From JAUYQE01 sp035289745 (GTDB lineage Archaea; Nanobdellota; Nanobdellia; Woesearchaeales; GW2011-AR9), in assembly GCA_035289745.1 (NCBI GenBank), contig DATDWF010000006.1, positions 1 to 19,340 on the forward strand: a stretch of DNA of 19,340 nucleotides, written 5' to 3'. The notes beneath the pieces were generated by a model. The model was not told where the DNA came from. It saw nothing but the letters and a program-made list of their open reading frames with translations, and made no database searches. Numbering within the stretch: position 1 is the first letter of the stretch; every line of letters starts with the position of its first letter. A program made the translations under genes and the position numbers. Below, in pieces: positions 1 through 5,706 of this stretch.

Positions 1-309
1 CAAATCTTCCGGGTAATTCCCAGCAACGAGAATGGCCTGCACGGGGTGTTCGACTCTTTCAGCCGAACTGTTTTTTAGAAGCTCTTCAAGCATCGGCTTC
101 AGATACGTTTTGGGAGGATCGCAAGGGAAGATATGGGATAATGCCACAAAATCGCCGTTGGAAAGAACAATAGCTCGGCACGGATCGTATTCAAACGACG
201 CCAGGGGCAATGAAGCAACGCGCCATTCTCCCCAGGGAACTTCCTTCCAGCAAAGCTGTTGCTGCAATAATGTGCTCAGTTCTTCACAGGGCTTTGGTTC
301 ATGGCTCAT
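1..309 (-). CDS. CheD-like deamidase-fold protein, paralog 2 (partial, runs off left edge)
   Basis: I translated this from the ATG at 309; 103 codons lie in the window and the C-terminus is missing. It is clearly a paralog of the next gene upstream. Both share the pattern LAS-(F/Y)-(E/D)-Y-x-x-C-R-A-I, then L-S-x-G, then LSHI, then PP, YL and PML. In this copy the conserved Cys is residue 44, the His is residue 59 and a Ser sits six residues before the Cys. CheD chemoreceptor deamidases have the same spacing logic: Thr about six before a catalytic Cys, and His about 15-17 after it. The start lies one base past the stop of the upstream paralog, so the two are co-transcribed. The family is not firmly recognised. 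The CheD relation is an inference from residue spacing, and no chemotaxis genes are nearby. Confidence 0.7.
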   Translation of the reverse strand, partial: MSHEPKPCEELSTLLQQQLCWKEVPWGEWRVASLPLASFEYDPCRAIVLSNGDFVALSHIFPCDPPKTYLKPMLEELLKNSSAERVEHPVQAILVAGNYPEDL

Positions 310-310
310 C

Positions 311-775
311 TTACGCACGCTCCCCGAAAAAAGAACGGACAATAACAGCATTTGCCATATAAATCCGTACTTCCTGCTTTTCCGGCAGAACGATGATATC
401 CCGGCGGTCACGGCCATCGTACGTCGGTTCAACGAAATACGTTCCGACGATAGGAACTTCATAAAGGCTGCAACAGCTCTCCAGTTCGTGAGGAAGATCC
501 CCGGCAATGAGAATAGCATGCGGTTTCGCCAGCGCATTTCCTTGCAGGAAAGCGTCGAGCATCGGCTGCAGGTAGTACGCCGGCGGATGTATCGGGTAGA
601 TGTGGGATAATCCCACAGACATTCCGTCCGAGAGCGCTATCGCCCGGCAGCTGGTGTAATCATAAGAAGCTAAAGCTGCAGAAGAAACATCCCAGTGATT
701 CTCCCGGACAAGTTTCCACAGAGGGATGGTCTTCAAAGCGTCCAAAGTCTTCTGAAATGGTTGTCCTCTGCGCAT
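311..775 (-). CDS. CheD-like deamidase-fold protein, paralog 1
   Basis: A 154-residue protein. I chose the ATG at 775 over TTG and GTG codons further upstream because it makes the N-terminus match the downstream paralog (conserved Cys at 43 here, 44 there). Ser37, Cys43 and His58 are conserved in both copies and sit like the Thr-Cys-His set of CheD glutamine deamidases. After the His come a helix-like stretch (PML..FL), a beta segment ending IAGD, and a C-terminal D-G-R-x-R-R then strand, which parallels the end of CheD (D-x-x-G-x-x-x-R). No membrane segment or signal peptide is visible. Function is unknown: deamidase or amidase chemistry on Gln/Asn side chains is the inference. It shares a symmetric promoter region with the divergent ZPR1 gene. 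Confidence 0.72.
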   Translation of the reverse strand: MRRGQPFQKTLDALKTIPLWKLVRENHWDVSSAALASYDYTSCRAIALSDGMSVGLSHIYPIHPPAYYLQPMLDAFLQGNALAKPHAILIAGDLPHELESCCSLYEVPIVGTYFVEPTYDGRDRRDIIVLPEKQEVRIYMANAVIVRSFFGERA

Positions 776-816
776 GGTTCTGTTCAACACTATTTCCTGC
801 TCCAAAAACAATAACC

Positions 817-826
817 TTTTTAAAAA
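817..826. promoter_or_regulatory. symmetric TATA box between divergent genes
   Basis: TTTTTAAAAA is a perfect palindrome. Its centre is about 25 nt before the ATG of the plus-strand ZPR1 gene at 846, giving a leaderless start. On the minus strand it would place initiation near 796, about 20 nt before the ATG at 775. One box may serve both directions. Confidence 0.6.
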
Positions 827-845
827 GCTATCTTATTTTTAATAT

Positions 846-1358
846 ATGGCAGAACTGACTGGCGAGCTGTGCAATCTTTGTAACAAAAAGACCCTTACTC
901 TTCGCGAAGAAGAGATTGACATTCCCCTTTTCGGAAAAGTGTATGTCTTCTCCATGGAATGCAGCAGCTGTGGCTATAAAAAGTCAGACATCGAGCCCGC
1001 AGAAAAAAAAGAGCCCTGCAAGTACACGCTGGAAGTTTCTTCTGAAGCAGACCTGAACATCCGCATCGTGAAGTCCGGAGAAGCAACCGTTAAAATTCCT
1101 CATATTATCACTATTGAGCCTGGTCCTGCGGCGAACGGCTACGTCACCAATGTTGAAGGCTTACTCCAGCAGGTCAAAGGAGTCATTCAGTTCACCATGG
1201 ACAGCGAAGAGGATTCCGCTGCCAAGAAAAAAGCTAAGAATCTGCTGAAGAAGCTCGATGCCGTGCTCCTGGGCAGGGAAACGCTCAAGATCATTATCGA
1301 AGACGAAACCGGCCATTCGGCGATTATTGCGGAGAAAGCACAAAGGAGTAAGTTGTGA
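846..1358 (+). CDS. ZPR1 zinc finger domain protein
   Basis: A 170-residue archaeal ZPR1-type protein. A four-cysteine zinc finger is formed by Cys9-x2-Cys12 and Cys38-x2-Cys41, the second pair followed by Gly-Tyr as is typical for ZPR1. After the finger comes the ZPR1 beta-rich domain, with a short motif around residues 75-95 (SGEATVKIP then IEPGPA) and a late helical region. The archaeal form has a single finger plus one domain, whereas eukaryotic ZPR1 is duplicated. Eukaryotic ZPR1 acts as a chaperone in eEF1A biogenesis, and a translation-related role is likely but not proven here. The ATG lies 25 nt from a TATA box, so the transcript is probably leaderless. The gene is alone on its strand. 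Confidence 0.85.
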   Translation: MAELTGELCNLCNKKTLTLREEEIDIPLFGKVYVFSMECSSCGYKKSDIEPAEKKEPCKYTLEVSSEADLNIRIVKSGEATVKIPHIITIEPGPAANGYVTNVEGLLQQVKGVIQFTMDSEEDSAAKKKAKNLLKKLDAVLLGRETLKIIIEDETGHSAIIAEKAQRSKL

Positions 1359-1369
1359 TGCCTGTATTG

Positions 1370-1699
1370 TTATGACATTTTCAATGCATCATACTTAGCA
1401 GCTAAAATAAAGTCATTATCCGTAAGGCCCTTAACAACATGCGTATAAATCTCTATAGTAACTCTTCTCCAGCTGAGATAAATTTCGGGGTGGTGGTTCT
1501 GCTCTTCAGCAATTGCTGCCAGTTGGTTTACAAACTGCACCCCGCTCAGATAATTGGGGAATTTGTATCCTTTTTGTAAGTGATGATTATCAATAACTTC
1601 CCAACCTTGAACTTTGCTCAATAAAGCCTCGATTCCTTCTTGGGTAAGCCGTTCAACCTGCTTCGTAGCGCAAGCACATTTCTTATCTTTGAGTTGCAT
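1370..1699 (-). CDS. pterin-4a-carbinolamine dehydratase
   Basis: A 109-residue PCD/DCoH family protein, the usual length. The signature is plain: Glu65, His69-His70-Pro71 and a second-strand His87 in YTHVVKGLT, matching the Glu and three His of the PCD active site. The enzyme dehydrates 4a-hydroxytetrahydropterin to quinonoid dihydropterin during recycling of the cofactor of aromatic amino acid hydroxylases. No hydroxylase is present in the window, so the physiological substrate is open; some archaeal and bacterial PCD proteins act in molybdopterin or folate side steps. The N-terminal Cys8-x-Cys10 is seen in many bacterial relatives. The gene is more AT-rich than its neighbours and has its own TATA-like element, which fits a horizontally acquired single gene. 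Confidence 0.9.
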   Translation of the reverse strand: MQLKDKKCACATKQVERLTQEGIEALLSKVQGWEVIDNHHLQKGYKFPNYLSGVQFVNQLAAIAEEQNHHPEIYLSWRRVTIEIYTHVVKGLTDNDFILAAKYDALKMS

Positions 1700-1720
1700 A
1701 GGAGAACAAATCAGCCTGTA

Positions 1721-1729
1721 CTTTAATAA
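1721..1729 (-). promoter_or_regulatory. TATA box of the pterin dehydratase gene
   Basis: The minus strand reads TTATTAAAG, centred about 26 nt from the ATG at 1699. This predicts a leaderless or nearly leaderless transcript. Confidence 0.5.
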
Positions 1730-1765
1730 CTTCCTATCCCTATGGCTTCATCACTAATGCCCTTT

Positions 1766-2023
1766 TCACCCATACTTTCTCTTCAGCGCAAACAAGACCA
1801 GAAATGAGCCCAGTGTAAACAGCGAACTGCTGATGAGCGGAAAATCTCCCAAGAGCAGCCCATACACTATCCAAAAATAGCCAGAAGCCATGCCGAGAAC
1901 AATCCACCCTTGAGAAATATCGTACAGCCGCTTGGTGCGCAGGCTTTTGATAATTTGCGGAATAGTCTTTACGCTTGAAAGCAGCGTGGCACCAGTCCCG
2001 ATGATCGTTGTGAAGGAAGGCAT
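1766..2023 (-). CDS. SemiSWEET / PQ-loop sugar transporter
   Basis: An 85-residue membrane protein with three hydrophobic segments at about residues 5-25, 38-58 and 61-80, the size and topology of a single MtN3/saliva triple-helix bundle. The first segment holds the PQ-loop signature (KTIPQIIKSLRTK, followed by DIS). SemiSWEETs dimerise to form a pore for mono- or disaccharide diffusion across the cell membrane. The substrate cannot be read from sequence. A longer ORF in another frame over the same bases has no membrane pattern and is a shadow. The gene lies downstream of the OapABC/ArvABC set but has its own TATA-like box, so it need not be co-regulated. Confidence 0.88.
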   Translation of the reverse strand: MPSFTTIIGTGATLLSSVKTIPQIIKSLRTKRLYDISQGWIVLGMASGYFWIVYGLLLGDFPLISSSLFTLGSFLVLFALKRKYG

Positions 2024-2040
2024 GAGCGAGATAGAGAGGG

Positions 2041-2050
2041 GATAAAAGTA
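2041..2050 (-). promoter_or_regulatory. TATA-like box of the SemiSWEET gene
   Basis: The minus strand reads TACTTTTATC, centred about 23 nt before the ATG at 2023. It is a weak match, supported only by spacing. Confidence 0.35.
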
Positions 2051-2072
2051 ACAAGAAGAAAGAGGCTTTGCA

Positions 2073-2447
2073 CTATTTATCTTTTCTGAACGCCTGAGCC
2101 AGATCTATCATGTATTTGCCTTCTTCGAGCTTGATGATCAGCGGGTCTTTCTTGAAGAGATGCACGAGATCAAGCTCGTATTTCCCCGGCTGCAAGACCC
2201 GAATCGCTTCCAGATCCAGCACCACGGGCTTGTTGGGATCCTCATTCTTGATATACAGAATCTCTGCAACATCTTTCTCAATCTGCCCCTTTTCTTCATC
2301 GCTCAGCTTATTAAGCAGCTCTTTGCCTTCTTCAATCTCTTTCTTCTTCACATAGAAGAACAGGCGGCAGCCACACGTACAACCTTTCAGAATTTCCTGC
2401 GCCCCATCTTCATAAAATATATTGCAGCGAACACAGCGGTGCGGCAT
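2073..2447 (-). CDS. OapC/ArvC family zinc-ribbon protein
   Basis: A 124-residue protein with an N-terminal zinc ribbon: Cys5-x2-Cys8 and a second knuckle at Cys23, Cys25 and Cys27 (C-x-C-x-C). A charged helical linker (about residues 33-65) and two short repeats follow, each of the form (G-K-Y) then (E/M)-(L/I)-D-L-(V/A) then F-(K/R)-K, near residues 85-100 and 109-123. It matches the archaeal zinc-ribbon family now called OapC/ArvC. Its ATG follows the OapB/ArvB stop by two bases, and an SD-like GGAGCTGAT sits in the end of that gene, so the two are translationally coupled. In Haloferax the GTPase set to which it belongs is tied to extracellular vesicle production. The biochemical role of the C protein is not established. 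Confidence 0.8.
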   Translation of the reverse strand: MPHRCVRCNIFYEDGAQEILKGCTCGCRLFFYVKKKEIEEGKELLNKLSDEEKGQIEKDVAEILYIKNEDPNKPVVLDLEAIRVLQPGKYELDLVHLFKKDPLIIKLEEGKYMIDLAQAFRKDK

Positions 2448-2449
2448 GA

Positions 2450-2860
2450 TCAGCTCCGTCTCAGCTTTTTCACCTGGCTGCGCTTCGAGCCGTTCAGCTC
2501 TCGGGTAAAAAGCTCAATTTTATCCGGATTCTTCTCAATCTTCTTGACGATGGACGCCGGGCCGATGATAGTCAGCCCCTGCCGATCACCCAGGAGAACC
2601 GTAGCAAAAGCCCCCTTCATCTTCTGCACTCCCGATTGCTTGCTGCGGTCCGGATAAATAACACTCAGCTCAATGCCTTTAAACTTGGGAGAAATCTCTT
2701 CCATGGTAATCTCAATGAGATCCGCCTCTTCTTCTTTGCGCAGGCGGCCTTCCATGATGACGATGCGGTTCTCTTTGACAATGTTCAGTAGCTTATTGAC
2801 CCGTTTTGCAGAGGTTAAGGCCTCAATATCCTGGTACGAGATGAATTGGAAAGTTACCAT
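2450..2860 (-). CDS. OapB/ArvB family protein (DUF2073)
   Basis: A 136-residue soluble protein without cysteines, matching the archaeal DUF2073 family (renamed OapB/ArvB). The N-terminal stretch (FISYQDIEALTS) is followed by a segment IVIMEGRLRKEEEADLIEIT, then a compact C-terminal alpha/beta part with ADL and GP-A-x-I-VKKI features and a basic tail. It sits between the GTPase and the zinc-ribbon gene, the conserved order of the archaeal set. A GAGGGTG Shine-Dalgarno-like stretch precedes the ATG, and a TATA box about 85 nt upstream could give this gene and the zinc-ribbon gene their own transcript. Family membership is recognised from sequence pattern and context. The molecular function is unknown. 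Confidence 0.8.
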   Translation of the reverse strand: MVTFQFISYQDIEALTSAKRVNKLLNIVKENRIVIMEGRLRKEEEADLIEITMEEISPKFKGIELSVIYPDRSKQSGVQKMKGAFATVLLGDRQGLTIIGPASIVKKIEKNPDKIELFTRELNGSKRSQVKKLRRS

Positions 2861-2940
2861 GACACCCTCTTTTCTCTTTTATTGCTCATCTCTTCTCTTC
2901 AGCACTCCTCTTTGGCTCAAGAGGAATGACTTTTTTCTCC

Positions 2941-2952
2941 TTTTTAAATATT
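2941..2952 (-). promoter_or_regulatory. TATA box upstream of the OapB/ArvB gene
   Basis: The minus strand reads AATATTTAAAAA in the 148-nt gap between the GTPase and OapB/ArvB genes. It predicts a start near 2922 and a leader of about 60 nt carrying the GAGGGTG motif. Confidence 0.5.
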
Positions 2953-3008
2953 TTCTTTTCTCGGTCGGGACGATTTTGCAGCGGCAGTACGCCCCGGTGT
3001 ACTAGCCC

Positions 3009-3647
3009 CTATTTTACGAGCTTAAACAGCTGCTCGTAAAAGTCCGTGATCTCTTTTCCATATTTGGCAGAGATGCCCACAATAGGATATTGGGGAAACG
3101 CTGCTTTAATGACATCAATATTGGCTTTGCGGAGATCAACTTTATTGGCTGCAATTAATACCGGAATGTTCCGGGCCTGCAGATTGCCCATGATAGTGAT
3201 ATTGACTTGGGAATAGGGGTCTTTCGTCGCATCCAGCACCACGACCACCGAATCCATATTATCCAGCCATCTTATCGAGTCAATGACCCCTTTTGTGGCT
3301 TCTTTGGCCCGTAATTTTGCTTCCGTTCTTTTCAGCCCTTTCCGGATAAAATCCTCATAATCAATCTTTGTGGCGATACCGGGTGTATCCACCAGTGAAA
3401 ACGTCAGCTCTTTCCCCCGCTTATTCTTGATGCTGACCTGCTCTTTGACGATGATCTCCCGAGTTTCGTGGGAGATATGAGAAACGGACGACATCTCTTC
3501 GCCGAGCCAGTCCTGGCAAATGCGGTTCGCTAAGGTGCTTTTCCCGCTGTTCGGCGGGCCATATAAGCCGAGCTTGACGTGGTTTTTCTTGCTAAAAGGG
3601 TTGAACTGCAAACGCTTCAGAATATTCTTGAAAAAGCCTTTCGCCAT
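3009..3647 (-). CDS. OapA/ArvA family small GTPase (Era/Ras-like)
   Basis: A 212-residue GTPase with all G motifs: G1 GPPNSGKST (30-38), a G2 Thr in SHETRE (about 62), G3 DTPG (87-90), G4 NKVD (168-171) and G5 SAK (193-195). The N-terminal 20 residues form a basic, amphipathic stretch (KGFFKNILKRLQFNPF), plausible for membrane contact. Followed by DUF2073 and a zinc-ribbon gene, it matches the archaeal OapA/ArvA GTPase. In Haloferax volcanii that protein lies near the replication origin and was shown to be needed for extracellular vesicle formation. I chose the ATG at 3647, two codons inside a GTG at 3653, because a GAGGGGG Shine-Dalgarno-like stretch sits just upstream. No KH domain is present, so it is not bacterial Era. 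Confidence 0.85.
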   Translation of the reverse strand: MAKGFFKNILKRLQFNPFSKKNHVKLGLYGPPNSGKSTLANRICQDWLGEEMSSVSHISHETREIIVKEQVSIKNKRGKELTFSLVDTPGIATKIDYEDFIRKGLKRTEAKLRAKEATKGVIDSIRWLDNMDSVVVVLDATKDPYSQVNITIMGNLQARNIPVLIAANKVDLRKANIDVIKAAFPQYPIVGISAKYGKEITDFYEQLFKLVK

Positions 3648-3698
3648 GGACACCCCCTCTTTCTTACACTGATTATTCAGCGGAGGGGAGCATTGAGC

Positions 3699-3707
3699 TT
3701 ATTAAAG
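3699..3707 (-). promoter_or_regulatory. TATA box of the OapA/ArvA GTPase gene
   Basis: The minus strand reads CTTTAATAA, centred about 56 nt before the ATG. It predicts a leader of about 30 nt that contains a GAGGGGG ribosome binding site. Most other units in the window look leaderless. Confidence 0.45.
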
Positions 3708-3762
3708 TTTTTGGTGCTTAAAGGAACACGTGTCCCTTGCGAAGAGAACAAAAACCAAACTG

Positions 3763-3770
3763 TTTAAATA
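3763..3770 (+). promoter_or_regulatory. TATA box for the 3794 gene
   Basis: TTTAAATA is centred about 27 nt before the ATG at 3794. This supports that start over the in-frame ATG at 3776, which would lie upstream of the predicted transcript start. Confidence 0.6.
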
Positions 3771-3793
3771 TTCCCATGCCTAGACCGGTTCTC

Positions 3794-4306
3794 ATGGCAG
3801 AAAGGCATCTTATCGTCGACCATCTCAAGCTCAGCTACACCGGCTTCATGAACGTTTCTGAGCTCTATGCGCTGATCTCCTCCTGGTTCTACGAAAAAGG
3901 CTGGGATTGGTATGAAAAACTGAATGAAGAGCAGGTGTTGCCCAGTGGCAAGCAGTTTCAGCTGGCTGTTGAGCCTTTTCGGAATATTACCGACTATTAT
4001 GCGTTAGTCATTGCCCTAAAGCTGAACATTGCTGATGTGCAGAACGTCAGCGTGGAGCACGACGGAAAGAAGCTGCAGGTCCAGCAGGGAACGCTCCACA
4101 TAACCTTTGACGGCTATGTGGTCAGCGACCGGAAAGGAAAATGGCAAGCAAAACCATTCTGGTGGCTGCTCGGCATGGTCCTGGAGAAATATTTTTTCCG
4201 CGAGCATTATGCCAAAGCGGAGCGCTGGCTGAAAGACGATGTCGAAGACTTGCATGGGCGACTTAAAAAATTCCTGAACACGTTCCAGTACACGTATCGC
4301 CCGTAA
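3794..4306 (+). CDS. hypothetical protein, tandem paralog A
   Basis: A 170-residue protein I do not recognise. It is a diverged paralog of the next gene. The shared features, in order, are an N-terminal strand (LIVDHLKLSY-x-G), a helix (ELY..I), a strand ending LAVEPFR, a paired strand ALKLNIADVQNVSVEHDGKK-x-Q-x-QQG, the segment (D)GY/AWL..D, and an aromatic C-terminal helix (WWLLGMVLEKYFFRE). The C-terminal hydrophobic part (about residues 115-135) is too charged for a clear membrane span. The TATA box supports ATG 3794. After the TAA, the same frame stays open for 30 codons and encodes an extremely lysine/arginine-rich tail, reported separately. Confidence 0.75.
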   Translation: MAERHLIVDHLKLSYTGFMNVSELYALISSWFYEKGWDWYEKLNEEQVLPSGKQFQLAVEPFRNITDYYALVIALKLNIADVQNVSVEHDGKKLQVQQGTLHITFDGYVVSDRKGKWQAKPFWWLLGMVLEKYFFREHYAKAERWLKDDVEDLHGRLKKFLNTFQYTYRP

Positions 4307-4404
4307 AGAAAGAAGCAGAAGAACAAAGAAAGAGCAGAGCAAGAGGAAAAAAGCCCCAAAAAGAAGAGAAAAAAGGCGATTAAAACCAGAAGAAAATAGA
4401 AAGC

Positions 4405-4989
4405 ATGAAAACGTACCACGAAAAAAATCTGGTTATCAATAACCGGGAACTGCGCTACCACGGCCCTTTTCGGACGGAGGATCTCTTCAGAACAATCAAT
4501 AAAGTTCTCGAAGAAAAGCAGTACAGCAAGCGGGAAAAGAAGACGGAAGAGTCCGTGCAGCCGGAAGGAAAAAACACGTTCATCGAGCTGCGGCCGTGGA
4601 AAGAAAAGACGCCGGAAGTAACGCTCATGCTGAAGATAAAAATGGATCTGCAGAACGTCCAAGAGGCTCTTATCGAAAAAGAAGGCCGCAAGCAGAAAAT
4701 GCAGCAAGGCGACGTACTGGTTGCCCTCGATGCCTGGCTCTTGACCGACTACGAGCATCACTGGCGCATGCATCCTGTTACCTACTTTCTGCGCGCGATG
4801 GTTAACAAGTTTCTCTACAAATCACGGGAAGACCGCCAGATTATGGCCGAGCTGCAGGGCGATGCCGGAGCGGTAACGGCAGCAGTACAAAGCCTTTTCA
4901 AGTCCTACGAGGTTCAGAAACAAAAGCCTCTGAAAGAGGAAGCGGTTCGAAAAGCAGTCGCAGAGCAATTTCAGAGAGAAAGAGAGTAG
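4405..4989 (+). CDS. hypothetical protein, tandem paralog B
   Basis: A 194-residue protein, paralogous to the preceding gene. Matching blocks include N-terminal LVINNRELRYHG, a helix with LFRTINKVLEEK, strand TFIELRPWKEK, paired strands MLKIKMDLQNVQEALIEKEG with K-x-QQGD, VALDAWLLTDY, and helix VTYFLRAMVNKFLYK. It adds a C-terminal extension of about 30 charged residues that paralog A lacks. The strand-strand-helix arrangement suggests a small alpha/beta domain, but no catalytic or metal motif stands out. It lies 98 bases after paralog A in a purine-rich spacer. A weak TATA-like GATTAAAAC sits about 23 nt before the ATG, so it may be leaderless or part of one operon. Confidence 0.75.
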   Translation: MKTYHEKNLVINNRELRYHGPFRTEDLFRTINKVLEEKQYSKREKKTEESVQPEGKNTFIELRPWKEKTPEVTLMLKIKMDLQNVQEALIEKEGRKQKMQQGDVLVALDAWLLTDYEHHWRMHPVTYFLRAMVNKFLYKSREDRQIMAELQGDAGAVTAAVQSLFKSYEVQKQKPLKEEAVRKAVAEQFQRERE

Positions 4990-5002
4990 ATTTCTCCACA
5001 AT

Positions 5003-5010
5003 CTTTAAAT
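5003..5010 (+). promoter_or_regulatory. TATA box for the 5035 gene
   Basis: CTTTAAAT is centred about 28 nt before the ATG at 5035, which indicates a leaderless transcript. Confidence 0.55.
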
Positions 5011-5034
5011 CTTTATTCTCCCTCTTTCTCATCG

Positions 5035-5706
5035 ATGGACGATATTTCGGCCCTGATGTGGGCGCTCCAGGTGCGAGCCTATCACGCCAGGGAGCAAGGC
5101 CGGGCGGAGTATGCTGCTTTCCTACGCCGTATTCTGCAGAACTGCAATGATGAGCATATCCCCCAGCTTTACGAAGGCAAAGACGATGTCTATTACCGCA
5201 TCCGGCTGCAGAATCAGGAGCGGGGCATTGCCCAAAAAATAACGAAACAGGCAGCCAGCGGGGAAGCGTTATCGCCAGCGGAATTGGAAAACGTCGTTAA
5301 TACGCTGGCAAAAACAAACGATACTCTCCAGGAAGACCCGCTACTGCTCCGGATAAAGACGCTGCTCAGCACGGCCGGCTCAGAACAATACGCAGCGTAT
5401 CAGCAGGAATCTCGGCTCGTCGAGCGCTATCTGTGCAGAAGCTTTTCTTTTGAAGAATACATTGCCTACCTGGGTGGGCAGAAAGCCATTGGGAAAAATC
5501 CGGAAACCGGCGCAGATATCTATCTCGTGCAGAGAAAAGGAGAAGAGCTTTTACCTTCGGAAAATAAAAAAAAAAAAAGGAAAGAAAAGAAAGAGAAAAA
5601 GAAGAAAGAAATTTCTGCAACAAAAAAGGAGGAGGGAGTTCAGCCAAAAAAGAGGTTCCAGGAGAAGCTAAAAGCACGGTGGCGAAGGAAGAAAAAAAAA
5701 TCTTAA
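5035..5706 (+). CDS. hypothetical protein with lysine-rich tail
   Basis: A 223-residue protein of unknown function. Residues 1-175 look helical and soluble, starting MDDISALMWALQ, with a midsection rich in Glu, Ala and Leu and a segment GGQKAIGKNPETGADIY near 146-162. From about residue 178 it becomes an extremely basic tail of mostly Lys, Glu and Arg, ending in a second cluster (RRKKKKS). Such tails commonly bind RNA, DNA or ribosomes, but that is inference. The tail is encoded partly by a run of 13 A (5566-5578) and one of 9 A (5692-5700), both prone to slippage. The stop overlaps the stop of the convergent methylthiotransferase gene by 4 nt. Confidence 0.72.
   Translation: MDDISALMWALQVRAYHAREQGRAEYAAFLRRILQNCNDEHIPQLYEGKDDVYYRIRLQNQERGIAQKITKQAASGEALSPAELENVVNTLAKTNDTLQEDPLLLRIKTLLSTAGSEQYAAYQQESRLVERYLCRSFSFEEYIAYLGGQKAIGKNPETGADIYLVQRKGEELLPSENKKKKRKEKKEKKKKEISATKKEEGVQPKKRFQEKLKARWRRKKKKS

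Noticed and set aside
32..610. A 192-codon plus-strand open frame
   Set aside because: It is antisense to the two CheD-like paralogs, whose shared motifs prove the minus strand is coding.
1740..2054. A 104-codon open frame over the SemiSWEET gene
   Set aside because: The other frame gives a clean three-helix PQ-loop protein; this one has no pattern.
4207..4773. A 188-codon minus-strand open frame
   Set aside because: It is antisense to the paralog pair; its Phe/Leu-rich translation is what purine-rich sense DNA gives in reverse.
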